DNA of 64,000 bases from Pseudarthrobacter oxydans (GTDB taxonomy: Bacteria; Actinomycetota; Actinomycetes; Actinomycetales; Micrococcaceae): NCBI RefSeq assembly GCF_013314975.1, contig NZ_JABTYH010000003.1, forward strand, positions 165,371-229,370, in the 5' to 3' direction. The first letter of the stretch is position 1. Every line of letters begins with the position of its first letter. A program made the position numbers and the translations under genes. Positions 34,490 through 43,009 of the stretch are shown one piece after another. Below the pieces are notes generated by a model that had not been told where the DNA came from, did not search any database, and was given only the letters and a program-made list of their open reading frames with translations.

Positions 34490-37225
34490 ATGTCAATCGA
34501 GCCACTCAGCTGGGGACGTGGGTCAACACCTCACGACGTTGGGCTGACCAGGGATGCCTCCGGCAAGCGGGAGGGCCAGCTGTGGTCTGCCCCTGCCCGC
34601 GGCGCAAACCTCGAAGCTGTCCGCACCGCCCTCACCAGCGCCGATTCCCTCGGCGTGGTCATCACCGGTGGCCGCGGCGTGGGGAAGTCCTCGCTTGCGC
34701 GGGCGGCGGTCATGGACCTGGGCCCGGACGTGTGGTCACTGCAGCTCCGCAGCGGTCCGGCCGGTTCCACCACGCCTTACGGCTGCCTTTCCTTCCTCCT
34801 GGCCCGGCTGCCGCAGGCCTACATGGGCTCTCCCACGGCAATACTCCGCGGCATCACCTCCCTGATCCGCAGCGATGCGGCCGGCCGGCCCTGCGTGATC
34901 ACCCTGGACACTTCCGGAAGCATTGACGAGATGAGCGCGGGGGTACTGCTGAACGTACTCCTGACCGGCACGGCGAAGATCATTGCCGTGGCGCCCAAGA
35001 TCAGCGACCTGCCGGCGGATTTCCACTGGCTGTTGACGGACCGGCGCCTCGCCGAAGTCCGGCTCAGCAACCTCAACGAGCTGCAGACCCGCCAGGTCCT
35101 GTTGTCCCTCCTGGGCCACCGGGTCTCGGCTTCCCTGGTCAGCACCTACCACCACATGGTGGGCGGCAACCCGCTGCTGCTGAAGGCGCTCGTCACCGAA
35201 CAGCAACTGTCCGGGAACCTCGTCCTGTCCGACTCCGTCTGGACGCTGCGGGACAAAGTGGTGCTCGATGGCGCGGCCAGCCTCGATGACATCGTCCGGT
35301 CCCGTTGGTCCAGGGAGACGCCCGAAACGCGGGAAGTCATCGAGATGCTGTCCTGCGCGCGCCGGGTTGAACTCTCAAGGCTTACCGCCATCTACAGGGC
35401 CGACGTGGTGGCGGACATGGAAGACGGCGGATTGCTGGAGATTGACGCCTCGGACCACCGCTGGGTGTCGCTGCGCGAAAAGTACATTGGGGATGTGGTT
35501 CGCACCTGGTTGAGCATTGCCCGGCGCAGGGAGCTGCGGAGCATGCTCCTGGGCGGCACGGAACCCGATCCTGCCGGGATGACGGTTGAGGAACTGATGG
35601 CTTTCGCCGCCTGGACCCACGAGTGCGAGGCGGACCTGAGTCCCGCCCTGGCACTCGCGGCTGCCGACGCCGCGGTCCAGCTGTTTGATCCACGGTTCGC
35701 CCTGACCTACGCGGAGATGCTTCGCCGGACCGATGGGGAATGGGTGGCCGGCCAGCGCCAGAAAGCCGCCGCCTACCTCCAGCTGGACATGCCCGTCCAG
35801 GCCATGGCCGCACTTGAAGACATCTCGCAGCCGGAGCTGGACGGGCTCGATGTCGAGGAGTACGCCCACGTCATAGCTGCCAAGTCACACGTGATGATGT
35901 GGCTTCCGGACGCAGCTGCCAGGGTGCCGGACCTGCTGGCGGAAGCCCGGCAGCGGCTCGAGCAGGCACCGAACCGCACGGGGTGGCCCGGGCCTGCTGC
36001 TGCGGCGGCGAACCGGGTGGAGCTGACCGAGTTCGAGTACGGTGCCTTCGTGGGCGACTACGCCGCCATCATCCCCGCCCTTGAAAAAGCTTCCGATCCG
36101 GCGCTGAACCCGGATACCGGGCACCGCATGAATGCTGCCATCCTGCTGATGACCGCGCTGGCCATGACGGGGCGGGAAATGGATGCGCTCAGCGTCATGC
36201 GGCAGCTGGGGGGCCAGATCAGTGATGCCTCCCATATCGTTGGCCTGCGCGAGCGGTACACCAAGGAGGCCTACCTGGTGCTGCTGATCGCGGGGCAGTG
36301 GCGTCGGTGCATCGACCTCCTGGGTCCACAGGCCACGGACGAGCCGCACAGCCTTCCCTTCCGGAGCGCCGCAACGGAGCTGGCGGCCGGCATCGCCTAT
36401 GTCTACTCGGGCCGTGGCGCCGCTGCCCTGGACCCCCTGATCTCCGCGGCAGCACAGTTGGAGCTCCAACCCGTCCAGGCGGCCCTGCGCTGCGCGTACG
36501 CAGCCATTGCGCTGGCCCATGCCCAGACCGGCAACGCTGCGCAGGCACGCAAATACCTGGGCAAGCTGCAGAGGACGTCCGGAAAGTCCAGCTTCATTGC
36601 CGAGAGCATGGCGGAATTCTGCGCCCTCGTGGCCGGCCGCTGGCTCGGCGATCCCGACGCCGTTGCCGGGCTCAAGCAGTCTGCCCGCAGGGACATGGAC
36701 GCAGGGCGCTTCACGCTGGCGGGGATCAACCTTCTCGCGGCCACCGTGAACGGCAGTGACGCGGACTTCCGCCTGTTGGAGGAGATTGCGGGCCACCGCC
36801 AGGGGCCGCTGGCAGAAATCTCACGGCTGATCGCCGTCGGGACCAGGACCAAGGACGCCAAGACCCTCCTCGCGGGCGGCGAGCTTGCCGCCACCCTGGA
36901 GCTGGATGCCGTGGAAGCACGCTGCATGGCCCTTGCGGTGGATTTCGCACGCCAGGACGGCGATTCGCTCACGGCACGGACAGCCCAGGCCCGGCTCGAT
37001 ATCCTGGCCGCCACCGTGGCCAACCTTCCCATCGTGCCCAGCAGCGGAAGCCCGCTGCTGACCAGCAGGGAACGCCAGATCGCCCGGCTGGCAGGGCGCG
37101 GCGCCTCCAACCGTGACATCGCCCTGGAGATGGGCGTCTCAGTCCGTACCGTGGAAGGCCACCTCTACCAGGTCTTCACCAAACTCGGCGTAACTTCCAG
37201 GGGTGATCTGACTGGACTCGTCTAA
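34490..37225 (+). CDS. Large LuxR-family (LAL/STAND ATPase) transcriptional regulator
   Basis: 911 residues from the ATG at 34490 (MSIEPLSWGRG), preceded by GGGGAAAAG; the frame also allows starts at 34433 and 34403. The N-terminal P-loop ATPase has Walker A GGRGVGKSSLARAAV and Walker B-like CVITLDTSGSIDEM. A long helical, TPR-like middle (about 350-830) follows. The C-terminal LuxR helix-turn-helix reads SRERQIARLAGRGASNRDIA, then MGVSVRTVEGHLYQVFTKLG. LAL proteins usually activate transcription after ligand binding in the middle part; the ligand and targets are unknown. The next gene is of the same type and overlaps its end. Confidence 0.88.
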   Translation: MSIEPLSWGRGSTPHDVGLTRDASGKREGQLWSAPARGANLEAVRTALTSADSLGVVITGGRGVGKSSLARAAVMDLGPDVWSLQLRSGPAGSTTPYGCLSFLLARLPQAYMGSPTAILRGITSLIRSDAAGRPCVITLDTSGSIDEMSAGVLLNVLLTGTAKIIAVAPKISDLPADFHWLLTDRRLAEVRLSNLNELQTRQVLLSLLGHRVSASLVSTYHHMVGGNPLLLKALVTEQQLSGNLVLSDSVWTLRDKVVLDGAASLDDIVRSRWSRETPETREVIEMLSCARRVELSRLTAIYRADVVADMEDGGLLEIDASDHRWVSLREKYIGDVVRTWLSIARRRELRSMLLGGTEPDPAGMTVEELMAFAAWTHECEADLSPALALAAADAAVQLFDPRFALTYAEMLRRTDGEWVAGQRQKAAAYLQLDMPVQAMAALEDISQPELDGLDVEEYAHVIAAKSHVMMWLPDAAARVPDLLAEARQRLEQAPNRTGWPGPAAAAANRVELTEFEYGAFVGDYAAIIPALEKASDPALNPDTGHRMNAAILLMTALAMTGREMDALSVMRQLGGQISDASHIVGLRERYTKEAYLVLLIAGQWRRCIDLLGPQATDEPHSLPFRSAATELAAGIAYVYSGRGAAALDPLISAAAQLELQPVQAALRCAYAAIALAHAQTGNAAQARKYLGKLQRTSGKSSFIAESMAEFCALVAGRWLGDPDAVAGLKQSARRDMDAGRFTLAGINLLAATVNGSDADFRLLEEIAGHRQGPLAEISRLIAVGTRTKDAKTLLAGGELAATLELDAVEARCMALAVDFARQDGDSLTARTAQARLDILAATVANLPIVPSSGSPLLTSRERQIARLAGRGASNRDIALEMGVSVRTVEGHLYQVFTKLGVTSRGDLTGLV

Positions 37226-39872
37226 CGGGCACAAGCCCAACACCGCGCAGCGTTTCCTCACAGGGCGGAAAGAGCCGCTGGACCGGATCTGCAACATTGT
37301 CCGGAACCGCACCAGCCAGGCGGTTTTTATCATGGCGGGCCCCGGCATTGGAAAGTCGTCCCTCACCGAGGCCATTTCCGAGCGCCTTACGGGGGAAATG
37401 AACGTGCTGCAGATGCATGGCAGTTCCGCCCTCGCCGCGGTCCCGTTCGGTGTCCTGACCCCCTATACCGGTGACCTGTCTGCCGAGGATTCGGTCTCTC
37501 CTGTCGCCGTCCTGCGGTCCATGTGGAGCTATTTCGAGGAAGTGAAGGCCGGCAACGGGGCGCCCGTCCTGCTCATCGTTGATGATGCGCATTACCTGGA
37601 CGAGGATTCCGCCGGGGTGGTGGCGGAGCTGATTTCAGCCGGCTGGGCAACGGTGGTGGCGGCGGCAAGGCCGCGGCCAGGCCTGCCGCAGCCACTGGAC
37701 CAGCTCTGGTATGACGGCCTGGCCGAACGCGTGGACCTGCGGCCACTGAACCGGGAGCAGATCGAGGATGTCCTTGCCCACGTCCTGGACGGCACCGTCC
37801 CTGACGCCACCGTGGACGCCGTCTGGAGCGCCTCGGGAGGGAACCCGCGCGTCCTGGATGCCCTGCTTCATGATGCCGCGGAGTCCGGGATACTGGCCAA
37901 ACGGAACGGAATCTGGGTCCTGCTGGGCTCCTTGCCAACGGACGGGGCCCGCCTCACGGCCGTGGTCACCAAGGATCACCTCCGGCGGCGGGCGGAGGAA
38001 CAGGAAGCCCTGAAATTCATCGCGCTCGCCGGACCTGTGGGCCGGAAAGTGATCGAGGACATTTGCGGGGCGGCAGTTGTCCGCTCCCTGCTGGACCAGC
38101 AGATGGTTGTGGAAAACTCCGGTGTCCCCTCTGAACTCACCATCTGGAACGGGCTGTTTGCAAAGGCCATCAGGAACACCATCTCCGTGTCCCGGAGCCT
38201 GCAGCTGCTGGAGAAAATCCGGGAGCAGCAGGACCCCGCCAGCCTCCGAGGGGAAGGCCGGCTGCGGTTTGTGGAATGGTCCCTTGAATGCGGCCTGCGG
38301 GTATCCGACGCCGACATGCTGGATGCCGCGCGTGAGGCATTGGCCCGCTTCCGGAACCACAGCGCCCGGTCCATCGCTGCCAAGGTGCAGGACCCTGGCC
38401 TGGTCCACCTTGCGCACGCCGTTCAGGCGCGCGCCCTGTACAACGAGGGCGCCTACGCAGAGGCTGCAGCGCTGCTTGACGACAGCTGGCTGCAGCTGGC
38501 CGGGGACCCCCACGGTACGTCGGTCCTGCTGCTGTGGACGTCCGCCCACCAGGCAACGGGCCGCCCCCTGGCTGACCTGGCAGAGGACGTGCGGGAGCGC
38601 CACCAGGAATTGCCGGAGGCAACACGGGCGGGGCAGGAGGAGCTGTTGCAGCTTTTGCAGTCCGGCGCGGACGTCAATGTGCAGGCGCTGTGCAGCCGTG
38701 TTGTGGACATCCGGAACCGCAGCTCGCCGGGAAACGCCGGCGAGCCTTTGACGGCCATCGGCGAGGCGCTGCTGGCGCATGCCCTTGCCGCGGCGGGTCG
38801 GGCCTCGGAAGGTCTCGACTCCGCGCTCCTTGCCGCGTCCGAGCTGCCAACGCTGGAAGGCGACCTGTTCTTCTATTCCGAGTTCGTCCTGGGGCGGCTG
38901 GTCATCGACTACCTTGCCATGGGCGAGTGGGAATCCGCGGAGCGTGAACTCGAGAGCTACGCTTCAGGACATGCTGCCGGGACCGGGACGTTCAACGGCA
39001 GCCTGCAGGTGCTGCGCGGCTATTCCATGCTGCGGCAAGGCCGGATGGAACGGGCCTACCAGCTGCTGCTGCCCGCGGTTGAAGCGCTCAGGCTGAGCGA
39101 TCCACTCCAGCTGTTCCGATTCGGTTCGGCCCTCGGTTTCTACGTCGCCGCACGGCTGGGTGACACCGCCCAGGCAAAGCGGCTGGAGCAGGACTGCAAG
39201 GATGCGGTGGCAGGAGGCCCCGCCCATGAGTTCCTGGCAGACGCCTACGGTGCCGCCGCGTCAGAGTACCTGGCCCGCGACGGCAAGGGCCTCGCCGCGC
39301 TGCACACCCTGGTGACCACCACGGAGGCCTCGTCAAGGGCCGGCACTTTGCTGGAGCTCCTGTCGCTGTGCTGGGACCTGGGAGACGCCTCGGTGATCCC
39401 CATGGTGCAGAACGCGGCCCGCGCCGTGGAGGGCCGCTGGGCTGCGGCACTGCTGAAACTGGCCACTGACTGGGAAGCCGCTGACGGGGATGCCCTGATG
39501 GAAACGGCCGCCACGCTGGAGGAATCCGGCTTCGTCAACCTTGCCCGTGAGGCCTATGCCCGTGCCAGCACGGTACTGGAGCAGGCTGGGGAGCGGCGGC
39601 GGTCCAGGCAGGCAGTGGCCCAGCGTGAAAAGTGTGACCACGAACTGGGCGAGCGGTTCCGGGAGGGCCGGTTCATTGCGGCGGCGCCCGCTGTCCATCT
39701 CACCCGGCGTGAACAGGACATCGTTGAGCTCGCCGTGCAGGGCCTCACGGACCGCGAGATCGCCCAGCGCCTGATGGTTTCCGTCAGGACTGTGGAGGGC
39801 CACCTGTACCGCACTTACGTGAAACTCGGCGTGCGCAGCCGGGACGAGCTGGACTCGGCGCTTCCCAAGTAG
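37212..39872 (+). CDS. Second large LuxR-family (LAL/STAND ATPase) regulator, probable CTG start
   Basis: The first ATG (37332) would begin inside the P-loop (MAGPGIGKSSLTEA) and delete its first strand. The frame is open back to 37212 and encodes a typical lead-in (RFLTGRKEPLDRICNIVRNR, then SQAVFI), but this stretch has no ATG, GTG or TTG. CTG at 37212 has AGGGG 8 nt upstream and overlaps the end of the first LuxR gene by 14 nt, so I start there (886 residues). Walker B is PVLLIVDDAHYLDEDSAG; the middle is helical; the C-terminal HTH is TRREQDIVELAVQGLTDREI, then RLMVSVRTVEGHLYRTYVKL. An ATT/ATC start or a sequence error are alternatives. Confidence 0.8.
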   Translation: MDSSNGHKPNTAQRFLTGRKEPLDRICNIVRNRTSQAVFIMAGPGIGKSSLTEAISERLTGEMNVLQMHGSSALAAVPFGVLTPYTGDLSAEDSVSPVAVLRSMWSYFEEVKAGNGAPVLLIVDDAHYLDEDSAGVVAELISAGWATVVAAARPRPGLPQPLDQLWYDGLAERVDLRPLNREQIEDVLAHVLDGTVPDATVDAVWSASGGNPRVLDALLHDAAESGILAKRNGIWVLLGSLPTDGARLTAVVTKDHLRRRAEEQEALKFIALAGPVGRKVIEDICGAAVVRSLLDQQMVVENSGVPSELTIWNGLFAKAIRNTISVSRSLQLLEKIREQQDPASLRGEGRLRFVEWSLECGLRVSDADMLDAAREALARFRNHSARSIAAKVQDPGLVHLAHAVQARALYNEGAYAEAAALLDDSWLQLAGDPHGTSVLLLWTSAHQATGRPLADLAEDVRERHQELPEATRAGQEELLQLLQSGADVNVQALCSRVVDIRNRSSPGNAGEPLTAIGEALLAHALAAAGRASEGLDSALLAASELPTLEGDLFFYSEFVLGRLVIDYLAMGEWESAERELESYASGHAAGTGTFNGSLQVLRGYSMLRQGRMERAYQLLLPAVEALRLSDPLQLFRFGSALGFYVAARLGDTAQAKRLEQDCKDAVAGGPAHEFLADAYGAAASEYLARDGKGLAALHTLVTTTEASSRAGTLLELLSLCWDLGDASVIPMVQNAARAVEGRWAAALLKLATDWEAADGDALMETAATLEESGFVNLAREAYARASTVLEQAGERRRSRQAVAQREKCDHELGERFREGRFIAAAPAVHLTRREQDIVELAVQGLTDREIAQRLMVSVRTVEGHLYRTYVKLGVRSRDELDSALPK

Positions 39873-40344
39873 CCGGCACAGGAGAATACCCCCTCCAGGC
39901 TGCTCCAGTAGGCGCGGCCGTGGGTCCCTGTGCCCTTTGGGGGTTGCTCATGGCGCCCTGCCGCGATTCGACGCATGCCCTGCCGGGTATCCACCCCGGG
40001 TCCCGGTAGTACCCGGTCCCGGAATTCGAGTACTGCCTACTCGTGTACGTCCGGTCCCCGCAGGCTTTACTTAAAGAGGTGAAGGAAGCGGCCGGTACGC
40101 AGGCCGCAAACCCCGCCTGAGAAGTTCAAGGTCTCGCAAGCTTCCGGTCACGGTGACCGGGCCAGACGGGGCCGGCGACGTCAGAGTCTTCTGAGACCGA
40201 GACTCTCCCCCCAGCCGTCGCCGGCCCTCCAATCCGCGGGGCTGAAGCCCGGAGCGGACGTGGCGGCTGCCCCTTCCGGGCGGCCGCCACAGCCGTGCTG
40301 TGGGACAATTGAGTGTCATTGGTTGGCATCTCAAGGAGTACGTC
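39873..40344. other. Non-coding gap of about 470 bp with several hairpins, upstream of sufS
   Basis: No gene is evident. Inverted repeats: CGAGTA/TACTCG (40027-40043); GCGGCC/GGCCGC (40088-40107); CCGGTCA-CGG-TGACCGG (40144-40160); GGGCCGGCGACG/CGTCGCCGGCCC (about 40169-40227) with AGAGTC/GACTCT (40183-40206) nested inside. Words such as CCGGTAGTACCCGG near 40004 may be regulator sites. It may hold the sufS leader, a small RNA or operators of the LuxR proteins. Confidence 0.6.
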
Positions 40345-41670
40345 TTGGCCGTAGTATCAACGCCGCCCACGCTGGAGCGCGCCCTGCCGGTCATGGATGA
40401 CGCCGAGGTACTCCGCATCCGCAACGACTTCCCGGTCCTGAACCAGCTGGTCAATGGCCAGCCCCTGGTCTATCTCGATTCCGGGGCCACCTCCCAGAAC
40501 CCCCTAAGCGTCATTGAAGCTGAGCAGGAATTCTACGAGCAGCGCAATGCCGCGGTACACCGTGGCGCGCACCATCTCGCCGTGGAGGCCACCGAGGTGT
40601 TCGAGGATGCCCGGCAGACGATTGCCGACTTCATCGGCGCTGACTACGCGGAGACCATCTGGACATCGAACGCCACCGAGGGCCTGAACCTGATCAGCTA
40701 TGCATTGTCCAATGCAGGACTGTGGGCTGCCCAGGGCCGCGGTGACGCGGGCCTTAAACAGCTTGCCCTGAACCCGGGCGATGAAATTGTGGTGACGGAA
40801 ATGGAGCACCACGCCAACCTGATCCCCTGGCAGGAGCTGGCGTTCCGCACCGGGGCCACCCTTCGCTACATCCCCATCGACGACGCCGGATCCCTCCGCA
40901 TGGACCTGGCCGGGGACATCATCGGCAACCGGACCCGGGTGCTGGCGTTCACCCACGCCTCGAACGTCCTGGGGACCATCAACCCCGTTGCAGAGCTTGT
41001 GGGACTGGCCCGGAAAGCCGGCGCGCTGGTGGTGCTGGACGCCTGCCAGTCAGCCCCGCACCTGCCCCTGGACGTCAAGGGACTCGACGTCGACTTTGCC
41101 GTCTTTTCCGGCCATAAGATGCTTGCCCCCACGGGAATCGGGGTGCTGTACGGCAAACAGGAGCTGCTGGACATCCTGCCGCCCTTCCTCACCGGCGGCT
41201 CCATGATCACCACCGTCACCATGGAACGCGCTGAATACCTTCCTGCACCGCAGCGTTTCGAGGCCGGTACCCAGAGGATTTCCCAGGCCGTGGCGCTCGC
41301 GGCAGCGGCGAACTACCTGACCGAAACGGGCCTGAACCGGATCCACCAGTGGGAAACCGGGCTCGGCCAGCGCATGGTTTCCGGGCTGGAGTCCATCCCG
41401 GGAATCCGCGTCCTGGGTCCGTCCGCCGGCAAGGAACGGATCGGGCTTGCCGCGTTCGATGTCGAGGGTGTCCATGCCCATGACGTGGGGCAGTTCCTGG
41501 ACTCGAGGGGAATCGCCGTGCGCGTGGGCCACCACTGCGCCCAGCCGCTGCACCGCAGGCTGGGGCTGACCGCCACCACCAGGGCAAGCGCCTACCTGTA
41601 CAACACAACGCACGACGTCGACCAGTTCCTGGATGCCGTCGCCGGCGTGCGGGCCTATTTCCGCGCCTAG
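40345..41670 (+). CDS. sufS: Cysteine desulfurase, SufS type
   Basis: 441 residues from the TTG at 40345, which has CAAGGAG 7 nt upstream; the frame extends to a GTG at 40300 without a ribosome site. SufS takes sulfur from cysteine via PLP and hands a persulfide to SufU for Fe-S assembly. Family blocks: VYLDSGATSQNPLSVIEAEQ, HRGAHHLAVEATEVFEDAR, the PLP lysine in AVFSGHKMLAPTGIGVLYGK, and the persulfide Cys in VRVGHHCAQPLHRRLG. sufU follows 23 nt downstream; sufBCD are not in the window. Confidence 0.93.
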   Translation: MAVVSTPPTLERALPVMDDAEVLRIRNDFPVLNQLVNGQPLVYLDSGATSQNPLSVIEAEQEFYEQRNAAVHRGAHHLAVEATEVFEDARQTIADFIGADYAETIWTSNATEGLNLISYALSNAGLWAAQGRGDAGLKQLALNPGDEIVVTEMEHHANLIPWQELAFRTGATLRYIPIDDAGSLRMDLAGDIIGNRTRVLAFTHASNVLGTINPVAELVGLARKAGALVVLDACQSAPHLPLDVKGLDVDFAVFSGHKMLAPTGIGVLYGKQELLDILPPFLTGGSMITTVTMERAEYLPAPQRFEAGTQRISQAVALAAAANYLTETGLNRIHQWETGLGQRMVSGLESIPGIRVLGPSAGKERIGLAAFDVEGVHAHDVGQFLDSRGIAVRVGHHCAQPLHRRLGLTATTRASAYLYNTTHDVDQFLDAVAGVRAYFRA

Positions 41671-41693
41671 CAGGGAAGACCGAAGGTAACACC

Positions 41694-42143
41694 ATGAGCC
41701 TTGACCAGCTGTACCAGCAGATCATCCTGGACCATTCCAAGGCCCGGCACGGCAGCGGCCTTGCGGGGACAGCGGCGCCCGAGGGCGCCCACACCGGCCA
41801 GTCGCACCAGCTCAACCCGGTATGCGGGGATGAAGTTACCCTGCGGGTCGCCGTCGAGGACGGAAAAGTGGCCCAGGTTTCGTGGGACGGGGCGGGATGC
41901 TCCATCTCCATGGCGTCCGCGTCCGTGCTCAGTGAACTGGCCGAGGGCATGACAGTGGCCGAGCTGCACAACGCGATCGACAGCTTCCGGGAAGTCCTGC
42001 GCTCACGCGGGAAGGTCTCCGCGGATCCTGACCTGCTGGGGGATGCGGCGGCGTTTGAAGGCGTGGCCCGCTATGCGGCACGGGTCAAGTGCGCCATGAT
42101 TTCCTGGGTTGCTGCGGAGGACGCGCTCAACCAGGCCGCCTGA
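41694..42143 (+). CDS. sufU: SufU family Fe-S cluster assembly sulfurtransferase/scaffold
   Basis: 149 residues. SufU accepts sulfur from SufS through a Zn-bound Cys site. The three cysteines and Asp are visible: LNPVCGDEVTLRV (Cys and Asp), WDGAGCSISMASASVLSELA and ARVKCAMISWVAAEDAL. The N-terminal DQLYQQIILDHSKARHGSG is diagnostic. GAAGGT is upstream of the ATG. It forms an operon with sufS. Confidence 0.94.
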   Translation: MSLDQLYQQIILDHSKARHGSGLAGTAAPEGAHTGQSHQLNPVCGDEVTLRVAVEDGKVAQVSWDGAGCSISMASASVLSELAEGMTVAELHNAIDSFREVLRSRGKVSADPDLLGDAAAFEGVARYAARVKCAMISWVAAEDALNQAA

Positions 42144-42178
42144 CCCCGGCGCGCTCCTCCGGGTTCCCTGGAACAACA

Positions 42179-42211
42179 GAAGGCCCTCCTCCCGACGGGA
42201 AGAGGGCCTTC
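42179..42211. terminator. Hairpin between convergent sufU and SCO4848-family genes
   Basis: GAAGGCCCTC (42179-42188) pairs exactly with GAGGGCCTTC (42202-42211), with CCCG/CGGG inside. It sits between two convergent genes and can serve both strands; T runs are weak. Confidence 0.7.
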
Positions 42212-42243
42212 ATCAGTACACTGCTGTTCCTGGGGCAGGCCCG

Positions 42244-42465
42244 TCAGCCGGCCATCGCCATGATGCCGATGGCGGCAGTGGCGGCGCCCAACACCATGGA
42301 GATGCTGACAAGCACCACATGGACGGTAAGGAACCTGGTGGCTTTCCCGGCGGAGTCACGGGCCCGCGGATCCTTCATGACCCGGCGCAGGAACTGCGGC
42401 CAGACCACCAGGGACCAGACTCCCGCAACGACCAGCACCAGCGAGGCGAAAACGGGCAGTTCCAC
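42244..42465 (-). CDS. SCO4848 family small membrane protein
   Basis: 73 residues with two membrane helices (FASLVLVVAGVWSLVVW and FLTVHVVLVSISMVLGAATA) joined by a basic loop with PQFLRRVMKDPRARD. The pattern matches the SCO4848 family of actinobacterial membrane proteins of unknown function. It lies 4 nt after the DUF2505 gene on the same strand, so the two are probably co-transcribed. Confidence 0.8.
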   Translation of the reverse strand: MELPVFASLVLVVAGVWSLVVWPQFLRRVMKDPRARDSAGKATRFLTVHVVLVSISMVLGAATAAIGIMAMAG

Positions 42466-42468
42466 GGG

Positions 42469-42966
42469 TTAGTGGCTTTCCAGCCAGGCCTGCGCCTGCT
42501 TGGCCTGGAGGTTCAGGGCCTTGGCCACCATCGGCTCCGCGGCATCGGCGATCTTCCCGCCAAGGAACGGCACCGAGGACTTTACTGCCCCTTCAAGCTC
42601 AACGCGGGTGCCGCCGTCGGCAGCCACCAGCCGCTGCACGGCGGTGACGTCAACGGGTGCGCCGGCAATCTTCAGCGAGATGTTGCTCTGGCGGGAGCCG
42701 TCCGCAGCCGGGGCGTCCCAGTTCTCCACCTGGGTGACCTTCAGGTGCTCACCCACAAACTTCCGGGCAATCTCGGGCAGGCGCGTGGTGGGCAGGGTCC
42801 GCACGGAGGTGGCGCTGAAGGCTCCGGCAACGTCACCGTCCACGGTGAACGACTCCAGCGAGCCGCCCACGAGCTGGCTGACGTGGCGCTGGAAATCCTC
42901 GTTCACCAGGACTGCTGCCACGTTGTCGACGGAGTGCGGAAGGGTGGTGGTTGCGCTCAGGGCCAT
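42469..42966 (-). CDS. DUF2505 domain-containing protein
   Basis: 165 residues from the ATG at 42966, which is preceded by a strong AGGAGG; the frame runs further to 43038, into the next gene's end. The protein is a single START-like domain (MALSATTTLPHSVDNVAAVL to FLGGKIADAAEPMVAKALNL). DUF2505 proteins have a lipid-binding-type fold but unknown ligand. A TAGGAT -10 on the minus strand lies near 43010. Confidence 0.85.
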   Translation of the reverse strand: MALSATTTLPHSVDNVAAVLVNEDFQRHVSQLVGGSLESFTVDGDVAGAFSATSVRTLPTTRLPEIARKFVGEHLKVTQVENWDAPAADGSRQSNISLKIAGAPVDVTAVQRLVAADGGTRVELEGAVKSSVPFLGGKIADAAEPMVAKALNLQAKQAQAWLESH

Positions 42967-43009
42967 GTGTCCTCCTGGGACGTGCGGAACGGTTTTAACT
43001 CCACACATC

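Noticed and set aside
37200..37230. Programmed frameshift fusing the two LuxR genes
   Set aside because: Both proteins have their own complete N-terminal ATPase and C-terminal HTH, and no slippery sequence is present; overlap with coupled initiation explains the layout better.
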